From Davidsoniella eucalypti (taxonomy: Eukaryota > Ascomycota > Sordariomycetes > Microascales > Ceratocystidaceae), in the NCBI GenBank assembly GCA_004009845.1, contig RMBW01000368.1, positions 1 to 10,336 on the forward strand: a stretch of 10,336 nt of DNA, read 5' to 3'. Position 1 is the stretch's first letter, and each line of letters begins with the position of its first letter. This document shows positions 1 through 6,435 of this stretch, in pieces. Below the pieces are notes generated by a model, which was given only the letters and a program-made list of their open reading frames with translations, was not told the origin of the DNA and made no database searches. The position numbers and the translations under genes are program-made.

Positions 1-1558
1 CTGTGTACTTACACCGGGGAGCGACTTTTCCCGGGCCATTCAAAAAATCCGTCTCGCCGTCTTCAGAGTAGTTGTCGGACAGGATGAAGCGCGGTTGGAG
101 AGGGCTTGTTCGAGGGCAGCTAGTCTCTGCGAAACTTCTGACTCACCAGAGGACGTGGCAATGGGTTGGGTAGCGGCAGCCTGTGCTCTGACAACAGCCG
201 GCGGAGAGTAGGGCAGTTGTGGTAGGTATGGCCAATTTGTCTGCAGCGGAACAACCGCCTTCTGCCTTAGCTTCTCCTTTTCCGCAGCAGTTAGCCTGGC
301 GGGGCGTTCAGAGTTGGCTGGACGATCCGTTGTGGCAAGACGACGAGAGGGGACCCAGTCCATGGCGTCAGAGTCGACTGATGGACGGGGAGTGGGGGAC
401 AAAACATGAGGGTTGTTAGACGACCTGGGTGGACGACTTGGGAAAATGATGACTGCTTGGAGGGGGGCTGGCTGGGTGCGAACGGATGCAGTTCCATGCG
501 AGTAGCGGCACGCTGCGCCATTGATGACTTGTTCCAGCCGGGTTTCGTCGAACGCATGGTCAGCACGTCGGGCAAGATCGGGGTAGATTGCTCTGGAGAG
601 GTACCCATGCTGTGTACGTCGACAGTGACCCCAGCTAGAGCGGAGCTTTTGGAACCGTTGGATGAAGTCGGAAAAATGGTTCCTTGCGGCCTTGCCGAAG
701 CTCGTGGAGCTCTTCCAACGCTCTGACCGTAACATGGGGGTCAATGAACATCTTGTCCAGCTCAGCAAGGAATTCCTCGTACGGCCGGGACTGCAATTGG
801 ACTTGCTTGTACCATGGTTCGATTTGCATCATAATTTTTGTCGAAAGTCGCGAGTAGATATAGGAGCAGATATTCCGTTGAGAGCCGATAACGGTTCCAT
901 CGGCAGCAATCTTGCCTTCCATTTCACACCTCCAGGCTGAATATTCCCGCTTGTCTCCTGAGAACTTGGAGGCGTCAGGTAACGAGAATCTGGCAGTGGA
1001 TTTCTGGGGCAGTTTGGCCTGTAACTCAGCTAGCTGAACTTCCTTTTTGGCAATGGAAATCTGCACATCGAGAGTCTGCTGGCGGAGGTGTTCAGCCTTG
1101 AGCTGGTTTTCGAAGCTCGAAAGGTCTGACGCACCCGCTCCAATGCCCAACATTCCATTGTTGAAGAGGAAGCGAAGGACACGAGCACGGGCAGCAGGCT
1201 CAGAATCGAAGCGAGCGTGGGCTGGCTCGCTATGGCCGACCAGAACAGAAAGGGAGAAACGAATGTGACCCAAGTGGTCATGGAACGAGGACTCATGTAA
1301 TGCAATTTGAGGCCCGGTTGGGAAGGGGCCGAGGAGTTTGGCGATAGCTGGCCGAGCGGATCTTCGAAACAAGGACAGATAGCACCATCCTGGGGCGCGG
1401 ACCAAACGACGGGCAGAGCGGGGTGGCCTGGTGCGCTGATGACGCACAACGGGCGAACCGGCGGGGCAACGTTCCTGGCACCATCGTGCACAGCACTGAC
1501 TGGTGTAACCCAGGAAGGAGGAAACGAGAAAAAAGAGGAGAAAGTTGACGAAAATCAT
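1..1558 (-). pseudogene. Gag of element B, 3' half frameshifted
   Basis: This is the structural Gag protein that assembles the retrotransposon particle. The ATG at 1558-1556 has a strong context (gccaccATG) and is the first ATG after the presumed transcript start. Visible parts by residue: a hydrophobic stretch at about 2-16; the PGWCYL motif at 56-61 and FHDHLGH at 92-98, both shared with Gag of element C; a likely coiled coil at about 148-185; and a capsid-like region from about 190. The frame breaks in the A5 run at 672-676 and continues in another frame to a TGA at 40-42. More indels are likely around 600-640 and 210-260, because a CX2CX4HX4C-like zinc knuckle lies in a third frame at about 213-256. 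The last residues before the stop resemble the acidic '..DF' ends of the A and C Gags. The breaks may be real decay or sequence errors. Confidence 0.82.
13..35 (-). promoter_or_regulatory. Gag-pol junction hairpin of element B
   Basis: On the minus strand, arm CCCGGG (35-30), loop AAAAGTCGCTC (29-19) and arm CCCGGT (18-13) form five G-C pairs. The hairpin starts 4 nt after the TGA at 42-40. Loop length (11 nt) and 9 of 11 loop bases match the hairpins at the same place in A and C. Twelve bases remain between the hairpin and the window edge. In A and C exactly 12 bases separate the hairpin from the pol ATG, so the pol ATG of B is predicted to lie just outside the window. Confidence 0.7.
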
Positions 1559-1881
1559 GGTGGCAGACAAAATTGTGGGTTACACAACTAACTGCGAGAG
1601 ACTCTTCACAGGCGAGAGCAAACAGTAAAAGCTTTTCTAAACGCTTAAACTTTACCGTGAACAACTCGCTACGACGCAAGAAACAAGTTCTGCAGTAACG
1701 AGAAGTCAACTGGCTTAAGAGAAAGAGTTTATTCCAAACTTTGTAGTATGGTCTTGGGTGCGAGGAGAGTTTAACAGAAAGTTGTCTGAATCCGACAAGG
1801 TGAAAGCAGAGAGAGAGAGAGGACAAGACGAATCGTGTTGGACAGTCAACAATAAGAGAATCAGGTATCTTCTTTAAAGTG
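1559..1881 (-). other. Leader (5' UTR) of element B
   Basis: This is about 320 nt between LTR and gag, CT-rich on the sense strand. There is no ATG from the presumed RNA start (1954) down to the gag ATG, which favours initiation by scanning. The first bases contain the self-priming site. I see no tandem repeats here, unlike the leader of element C. Confidence 0.7.
1866..1877 (-). promoter_or_regulatory. Self-priming site (PBS) of element B
   Basis: The minus-strand sequence TTAAAGAAGATA lies a few bases inside the LTR end. It is the exact reverse complement, over 12 nt, of TATCTTCTTTAA inside the same LTR (minus strand, 1954-1943). It does not start with TGG, so a conventional tRNA 3'-end primer is not apparent. 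Tf1 and sushi elements are known to prime reverse transcription by pairing the 5' end of their own RNA with such a site. Confidence 0.8.
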
Positions 1882-2093
1882 TGACGATCTACGACGAGAA
1901 CGAGGCTTGCAGAAGTAGAAGAGATATTGTATTTGACGAAGGTTAAAGAAGATAGAGAGGGAAGAGAAGAACTAGACAAGAATAAGGAGGGGAGACGGCC
2001 TCCTTATATAGACAAAAGTAACGGCTGTGGTAGATACCACAGCCAACAAGATTGGGTCCTAGATCCTTTCAAACTGGGCCTTAGCCCGTGACA
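1882..2093 (-). repeat. 5' LTR of element B
   Basis: It starts TGTCACGGGCTAAGG at 2093 and ends ...GATCGTCA at about 1882. An end at 1880 (..GTCACA) is also possible because the 3' LTR is not in the window. Length is about 212-214 bp. It shares its first 20 bp with solo LTR D. A TATA box (TATATAAGG, minus strand, 2010-2002) lies 47 nt before the 12-nt sequence (1954-1943) that pairs with the self-priming site, which fits that sequence being the start of the transcript. Confidence 0.85.
2002..2010 (-). promoter_or_regulatory. TATA box in LTR of element B
   Basis: TATATAAGG on the minus strand, in the same relative position as the TATA-like boxes of LTRs C and D. It is about 50 bp upstream of the segment complementary to the self-priming site. 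Confidence 0.6.
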
Positions 2094-3054
2094 CTAGGGG
2101 AGTCCGAAAAGCGGTTAACTCCTCATAGCCAGGGGCTATACGAATACGATGGAAGGCAGCAATGACATCGACCTTGGAGACCCATTTGGCAGCCGAGATT
2201 TGCCGAAGGGTGTCGTGGATAAGGGGAAGCGGGTAGGAATCCTTCTTGGAGATAGCGTTAACTGCGCGGTAGTCCACACAGAAGCGAATTCCACCTCCAG
2301 GTTTCTTTACAAATAGGACCGGAGAGCCCACTTCAGATTTCGTGTCCTTTATCCATCTTGTCCCCAGCAGTTCAGTCAAAGTCTTTTGCATCACCAACAG
2401 TTCAGCGCGCGACAGCGGGTAGAGCGATTGTACCGGTAACGTTTTCCCTTCCAGCAGCTCGATCTTCAGGTCTACTCCAGGCCGGTGTGGCGGGAGGTCC
2501 TTGGATGCCTTTGCTTCAAATGCTGAGGCCACGGGTCTTAGCCAGTCAGGTAGGGGCGGTCGTTCCTGTTCCTTCTGCTCCAGCGCCCTGTTGACATCTT
2601 CTAACGTGATGCGGAATACAGCGGCGTCGTCGTTGTCACAGAGTTTATGGAACTCTTCCGGCGTCAGTTCTTCGGCCGTAGTGACTTCGATTTGTCCAGA
2701 GCGCGGGTGCAGGTGTACGTCGTGATTAATCAGCCAGCGTTGACCGAGTATTAAATCTTCGGTTTGGCCGGGGACGACGTAGGCCCAAATGTCCTCGTGG
2801 TGGTCAGGTAGGTGTAGCGTAAACTGTGCTATCTGAGTGATGACAGGTGGATCGGACTGGGAGGAGGCGAGGGAGACCTTGCGTGGCTCGATGGGCTGGG
2901 TCTGGCTAGCGTAGGGTAGGAGGCGCGGAGGGACGACGGCGAGGCAGAGGCAGCCACTATCGACGAGAGCTTTTGTTGGAAGTTCATTTAAAGACAAATC
3001 TAAATATAAACCCTTGGCTCCCATCTGTGTTCTAACTATTTCCTCACCCACCAT
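2094..3054 (-). pseudogene. Pol of element A: protease and N-terminal reverse transcriptase, truncated by element B
   Basis: The frame starts at the ATG at 3054, 38 nt after the gag stop and in the -1 frame. It shows an aspartic protease with the active-site triplet in ALVDSGC, and the protease end motif LILGQRW. A linker follows, then the RT fingers and palm start (KWIKD-like segment, SPVLFVKKPGGGIRFCVDYRAVN, and the first catalytic Asp in SKVDVIAAF). Homology to C ends at AFRTPL, at 2094. The frame runs on for about 11 codons into the LTR of B to a stop at 2059-2061. The second catalytic motif (YIDD), RNase H and integrase are missing here and should lie beyond B. Confidence 0.92.
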
Positions 3055-3066
3055 CGTATTCTCCTT

Positions 3067-3089
3067 GTCAGGGCGCGACTTGTCCTGAC
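3067..3089 (-). promoter_or_regulatory. Gag-pol junction hairpin of element A
   Basis: On the minus strand, arm GTCAGG (3089-3084), loop ACAAGTCGCGC (3083-3073) and arm CCTGAC (3072-3067) give six perfect pairs. It starts 3 nt after the gag TAG (3095-3093) and ends 12 nt before the pol ATG (3054). The loop is identical to that of C, and two of the six pairs differ from C in a compensated way. Confidence 0.8.
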
Positions 3090-3092
3090 TAC

Positions 3093-3571
3093 CTAAAAAT
3101 CCAACTCTATGAGGTCGTACTCCGACCCGTTATCCGCCGCCTTTGAGTCAACCTTCGCTACTGTCGTGGTGGTGTTGTCCGGGGGTGGCAGCACGCGGTC
3201 CAGGGCACGTTCGTCGTATCTGGCGATTTCCTCACGCATCACTGTGCGTATGGCGTTGACCGACAGCTGGTTGTGCGAGGGTCCTGGCTTGGAGGAACGT
3301 TGTGGGCAACGACGTGCAATGTGATCCTTGAGTCCGCAGATGAAGCATGCGTTTTCACGCATCAACCGGTGTCGTTCCGACTCAGACAGTTTGGGTCTCT
3401 CTGAGCGGGCAGCAGGCTGGGGGCGGTTCTCCCGACGGGTCTGTTGGTCAGGCCGCTCTCTCCAGTTGCTCGACTTGGTGTGTTCTGGCTTGGGGGTGGA
3501 CTCGATAGCGTGGCGCTTACCCGAGGGGCGATCAAAGTGCTTCAAGAGGTCGTCGATGATAGCATGGTAGG
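3093..3571 (-). pseudogene. Gag of element A, C-terminal part, cut by element C
   Basis: This reading frame begins at the LTR boundary of element C (3571) and ends with TAG at 3095-3093. It holds the end of the capsid-like region, a basic proline-rich linker, and a zinc knuckle, CX2CX4HX4C (C-FI-C-GLKD-H-IARR-C). An acidic tail ends in LDF. It aligns with residues about 465-635 of Gag from C. The knuckle binds the element's RNA during packaging in this family. The N-terminal two thirds should continue beyond the right edge of the window, after the 3' LTR of C. Confidence 0.9.
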
Positions 3572-3750
3572 TGTAAGGGTCTAAGGCCCATCAGTATTGG
3601 CCAAGTCTTGCCTTGGCTCTACTTGACTTTGACATAAATAGGGACCGATTCCCTCGTAGTTTAGTCTTAGTTTCTCTTTCTCCCTCATCGGTCTCAATTC
3701 AATTCATCTTTACGACCATTTTTCCTCGCAAATCCTCGTATATCGTCTCA
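3572..3750 (+). repeat. 5' LTR of element C
   Basis: 179 bp, beginning TGTAAGGGTC and ending ATATCGTCTCA (TG...CA). It matches 10154-10331 throughout except for one extra A near 3603. It contains the TATA-like box CATAAATA (3633-3640) and a short palindrome AGGGA/TCCCT at 3640-3654. The segment ATCGGTCTCAA (3687-3697) is probably the 5' end of the transcript. Confidence 0.96.
3633..3640 (+). promoter_or_regulatory. TATA-like box in LTR of element C
   Basis: CATAAATA, 46 bp before the presumed RNA start at 3687. The same layout is seen in solo LTR D (TATAAATA at 9441) and in LTR B. The identical box in the 3' LTR is at about 10214. Confidence 0.6.
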
Positions 3751-3752
3751 TT

Positions 3753-3763
3753 TTGAGACCGAT
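3753..3763 (+). promoter_or_regulatory. Self-priming site (PBS) of element C
   Basis: TTGAGACCGAT starts 2 nt inside the 5' LTR end. It is the exact 11-nt reverse complement of ATCGGTCTCAA at 3687-3697 in the LTR, about 46 bp after the TATA-like box. It lacks the TGG expected of a tRNA-primed site. In Tf1 the first 11 nt of the RNA pair with the PBS, so the same mechanism is inferred here. Confidence 0.85.
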
Positions 3764-3781
3764 AACTCTTAAGTTTTTGTT

Positions 3782-4076
3782 GTCCAAGCCGTCTGCTTGC
3801 CCTCTTTTCTGTCCAAGCCGTCGGCTTGCCCTCTCTTCCGTCCAAGCCGTCCGCTTGCCCTCTCTGTTGTCCAAGCCGTCCGCTTGCCTCTCTTCCTGTC
3901 CAAGCCGCCCGCTTGCCCTCTCTGTTGTCCAAGCCGTCCGCTTGCCTCTCTTCCTGTCCAAGCCGCCCGCTTGCCACTTTTCCTGTACAAGCCGACCGCT
4001 TGATTTCTTCCTTTGTCCAAGCCGTTTGCTTGCCCTTATTCATCCTGTCCAAGCCGTTTGCTTGCCCTATTGCACC
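3782..4076 (+). repeat. Ten tandem 29-bp repeats in the leader of element C
   Basis: Units start at 3782, 3811, 3840, 3869, 3898, 3927, 3956, 3985, 4015 and 4047. The spacing is 29 bp for the first eight and 30-32 bp for the last ones. The unit is GTCCAAGCC..., followed by a CT-rich spacer. Each unit contains CAAGC-N5-GCTTG, a 5-bp stem with a 5-nt loop; the second unit pairs over 7 bp. Units 3-4 and 5-6 form a 58-bp higher-order repeat. The array contains no ATG and lies wholly upstream of the gag start. Because 29 is not a multiple of three, it is open in several frames on both strands without coding for anything. Confidence 0.93.
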
Positions 4077-4123
4077 TGCCTTATCCGTCCGCTCGCCCGC
4101 TTCCCGCACACGTCCAAGTCACC

Positions 4124-6031
4124 ATGTCTGGCTTGCTATTTCTGTTCTGGGGTCTCCTTGCTACCCTAACCCGCTGCGTCTACCACACCTGGCATAACCT
4201 TGCCCTAGCGCGTGTTTTCACCCTGAACCCCAACCAGGAATCGGCTGAGGGCTACATCTTGTCCGCCCTCGACCTACCTACGAAGCGCGCCTGGCGCGAA
4301 CCCGGCTGGTGTTACCTCGCACTATTCAAGCGCAAGGAGCGCGCCCGTCTGGCTTCCCTCCTTGGCTTTTGCCCTTCCACACGCGACGTCCTCGCCCATA
4401 AGGAACACTTTCACGATAACTTGGGCCACCTCTCCTTCACCGGTGACTTTGTTGGCCACGTCGCCTGTGGAAACCGCGTAATCCGCGAAGCGCGTGCTCG
4501 TGCTCACGTATCCTCACGTCTCCTCTCCTCCTGTTTCATCGGCATCCCACGCTCTCCCCCGCGTGATAAGGATGGTAACCCCGTGCACTCTTCCCGCGCT
4601 CCTCTAGTCGCTCCAAGAGCTGCTGCATATGAAACTGAGGAACTAATCTCATACGAGACCACTCACACCCGTGCCATTAGTCGTGCTGCCTCTGTTCGAA
4701 GCCTATCCCACTTTGCCCCTGGTGTAGATACCCATTCTCGTCGTCGCCCCTCCGTCAGCCAGCACCCTTCCCCCGACTCTGACTTGGCCCGTCTGGCCGA
4801 AAGCATGGGAATGTCTGTCCGCCACGCGTCGCGTCCTCCATCCCGTGGCCGTCAGCCGACGCGTTCTCCTGGCCCTGCCCATTCACGCGCTCCCCAGCCT
4901 GCCGACAATGCGCTGCTCAACGAACTTAGGGAACTAAAGGACACTGTTTCGCTTCTGTCCCAATTAGTCATAGGCAACCACACTGAACCTACCGCTCCCG
5001 CCATGCCTCCCGTCCCAACTACTGCCGTCACTACTAGAAGACGTTCGAGATCCCGTAGCCGCGTCCGCCCATCTCAGCCTCACTTAATCGAATTTGGAGG
5101 CACCCACGCGGAATACGAAAACTGGCGCACCTTAGCAATTTTCAAGATGCGAATCGACGGTCGAGCCATAGGCGACGAGCTGGCCCGAACCGCTTACCTG
5201 TTCAGCCGACTGGGCACCGACACACGCGCCAAACTCAACGAGTTCTTCGTTTCCATCAGCGACCAGCCAGGCTCATACGACAAGCTGCTAGACAAACTCG
5301 ACCTCATGTTCCGCAGCCGTGCCCGTAAGTCGCAAGCCCGCACTGCTTTCTTTGGTGCCCGCCAGGAGTCCCACGAATCATTCCTCGACTTCTTCAACCG
5401 TTTCGAAGGGTTAGCTCTGGCCGCAGGTATGCAAGACGACGACATGCTCATCGACCTCCTACGTCGCGCCACACGGGAAGAGCTAGTGGTCAAAACCACC
5501 ATCCTCTGGAGCCTGCCTACTTACAGGGAAGTCACTGAGAGCCTGCTCGACCATTTCAGCCGCCACCATGATTACTACGGTCCTTACACGAAGAAGACCT
5601 CACGTCCTACCCAATACCGAGACAGCGACAACTGGAGAGCGCGTGCCGAGCCCCCCTCACGAAGCAATGCTCCCCGTCAAACGCAGCAACCCCGTAATGA
5701 CAGGCCACGTCTCAACCCTACTGAACGCAGTCGCATGCTACGAGAAGGAATTTGTTTCATCTGCTCGCAGCCCGGACATATCGCTAATCAATGTCCCTCG
5801 CGTCGAACTCTACAAGGACCTAAGACCAACAAGGTGCTGGTCAACGCAATCAACAGCGCTGTGAAGACGGCCATACGCGATGAAGTCCGCCCTGCGGTAC
5901 GAGAAGAACTTGCGAAAACAGACCACCTGATGATGGATCGCCTGCTGCCCTCGTCCGAAAGCACCGCCGTGGTGGCCTCTACCAACACGCACCGCCCGGC
6001 TACTGATGAGGATGATTTGATGGATTTTTAG
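4124..6031 (+). CDS. Gag polyprotein of element C, intact (635 aa)
   Basis: This is the particle-forming protein of the retrotransposon. The start at 4124 (tcaccATG) is the first ATG after the presumed RNA start at 3687; the upstream TTG at 4013 only extends the frame into the repeats. By residue: hydrophobic stretch about 3-15; PGWCYLALF at 60-68; FHDNLGH at 96-102 and VGH at 110-112, all shared with Gag B. A Ser/Arg/Pro-rich linker spans about 185-260, a short heptad-like helix 260-283, and a basic RS-rich patch 305-315. The capsid-like domain of the Ty3 Gag family spans about 320-480. A zinc knuckle CX2CX4HX4C has C544, C547, H552 and C557, and the acidic tail ends MDF. No stop or frameshift is present. 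Pol follows in the -1 frame after a 38-nt spacer with a hairpin. The function of the N-terminal module is unknown to me. Confidence 0.95.
   Translation: MSGLLFLFWGLLATLTRCVYHTWHNLALARVFTLNPNQESAEGYILSALDLPTKRAWREPGWCYLALFKRKERARLASLLGFCPSTRDVLAHKEHFHDNLGHLSFTGDFVGHVACGNRVIREARARAHVSSRLLSSCFIGIPRSPPRDKDGNPVHSSRAPLVAPRAAAYETEELISYETTHTRAISRAASVRSLSHFAPGVDTHSRRRPSVSQHPSPDSDLARLAESMGMSVRHASRPPSRGRQPTRSPGPAHSRAPQPADNALLNELRELKDTVSLLSQLVIGNHTEPTAPAMPPVPTTAVTTRRRSRSRSRVRPSQPHLIEFGGTHAEYENWRTLAIFKMRIDGRAIGDELARTAYLFSRLGTDTRAKLNEFFVSISDQPGSYDKLLDKLDLMFRSRARKSQARTAFFGARQESHESFLDFFNRFEGLALAAGMQDDDMLIDLLRRATREELVVKTTILWSLPTYREVTESLLDHFSRHHDYYGPYTKKTSRPTQYRDSDNWRARAEPPSRSNAPRQTQQPRNDRPRLNPTERSRMLREGICFICSQPGHIANQCPSRRTLQGPKTNKVLVNAINSAVKTAIRDEVRPAVREELAKTDHLMMDRLLPSSESTAVVASTNTHRPATDEDDLMDF
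6025..6031 (+). promoter_or_regulatory. Possible -1 shift site at the gag stop (T TTT TAG)
   Basis: Gag ends GAT TTT TAG. In the -1 frame the sequence after the T run is open through to the pol ATG, and a hairpin starts 3 nt after the stop. The same GATTTTTAG and open -1 frame occur in element A. The -1 frame in C is closed by a TGA at 6013-6015, so any shift must occur within the last 16 nt of gag. This is inferred; termination followed by reinitiation at 6070 is the alternative. Confidence 0.45.
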
Positions 6032-6034
6032 GTG

Positions 6035-6057
6035 ACCAGGACAAGTCGCGCCCTGGT
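6035..6057 (+). promoter_or_regulatory. Gag-pol junction hairpin of element C
   Basis: Arm ACCAGG (6035-6040), loop ACAAGTCGCGC (6041-6051) and arm CCTGGT (6052-6057) give six perfect pairs. It lies 3 nt after the gag stop and 12 nt before the pol ATG. The arms covary with those of A and B while the loop hardly changes, which supports selection on RNA structure. Confidence 0.82.
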
Positions 6058-6069
6058 AAGGAGGATACG

Positions 6070-6435
6070 ATGGAAGGCGAACAGATAGTTAGATTAGAGA
6101 TGGGAGCTAAGGGAACGTATCTAGATTTATCTATGAATACTTTTTCTACGAAGGCTCTCGTCGACAGTGGCTGTCTCTGCCTCGCCGTCGTTCCCCGCGC
6201 CTACTCACCTACGCCACGAAGACTTTACCCATCGAACCTCGTAAGGTATCCCTCGCTGCATCGCAAACCAGTCCTCCCGTCATCACCAAATCGCCAGTTC
6301 ACACTACACTTGCCCGACCACCATGAGGACATCTGGGCCTACGTCGTCCCCGGCCAGACCGAAGACCTGATACTCGGTCAACGCTGGGCTCATCAACCAC
6401 GACGTGCACTTGCACCCTCGTTCCGGACAAATTGA
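6070..6435 (+). pseudogene. Protease segment of pol, element C
   Basis: This aspartic protease would cleave the polyproteins. The frame starts at the ATG at 6070, and the active-site triplet is D32-S33-G34 in ALVDSGC. Compared with element A, the residues between about 6197 and 6290 read in a shifted frame: a C is missing at 6193-6196, and the frame returns near 6285-6296. The protein then matches A again through DLILGQRW, the conserved ILG motif near the protease C-terminus. An extra G at 6386-6388 shifts the frame again, and the rest to the stop at 6435 is not homologous. As it stands the protease core is scrambled in the middle. Confidence 0.88.

Larger units (their letters stand above)
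1..2093 (-). mobile_element. Element B: Ty3/Gypsy retrotransposon, 5' part (LTR, leader, gag)
   Basis: On the minus strand this runs LTR, leader, gag and the gag-pol junction, then leaves the window where pol should begin. The LTR begins with TG at 2093, exactly where the reverse transcriptase reading frame of element A breaks off, so B is nested in A. Gag shares its N-terminal module with element C but is otherwise diverged, so B is a separate family. The five bases of A next to the LTR are ctagg (plus strand, 2094-2098). These should be repeated at the far end of B outside the window if it is a simple insertion. Confidence 0.9.
2094..3571 (-). mobile_element. Element A: internal fragment of a Ty3/Gypsy retrotransposon
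   Basis: This minus-strand fragment carries the gag C-terminus, gag-pol junction, protease and N-terminal reverse transcriptase. It is cut by element B on its 3' side and element C on its 5' side. Its LTRs lie outside the window. Its Pol is very close to that of C while its Gag is clearly diverged, so A and C are sister subfamilies. Being the host of two insertions, it is the oldest layer visible. Its reading frames have no stops or indels in the visible part. Confidence 0.92.

Noticed and set aside
219..1268. Plus-strand frames over gag B
   Set aside because: Shadow frames opposite a recognisable gag; no domain or motif.
1293..1979. 228-aa minus-strand reading frame
   Set aside because: It spans LTR, priming site, leader and the start of gag B in a wrong frame; the real gag uses the ATG at 1558.
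3640..3654. AGGGA/TCCCT palindrome downstream of the TATA box as an operator
   Set aside because: LTR D has a similar but shifted inverted repeat (GGAA/TTCC), yet five pairs in two related LTRs are too little to claim a binding site.
3751..3770. tRNA-primed PBS
   Set aside because: No TGG at the start, and an exact complement to the LTR exists instead.
3782..4076. CRISPR-like array of palindromic repeats
   Set aside because: Units are directly adjacent with only a short similar CT-rich filler, no unique spacers, and the context is a retrotransposon leader.
3699..4109. Minus-strand frames with repeated Gly-Lys-Arg / Ala-Trp-Thr blocks
   Set aside because: They are the reverse complement of the 29-bp leader repeats, which are open in all frames because 29 is not a multiple of three. 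No start context or homology.
4013..4123. Earlier gag start (TTG) within the repeat array
   Set aside because: Not an ATG, and the extension only reads repeats. The ATG at 4124 has a good context and aligns with the start of Gag B.
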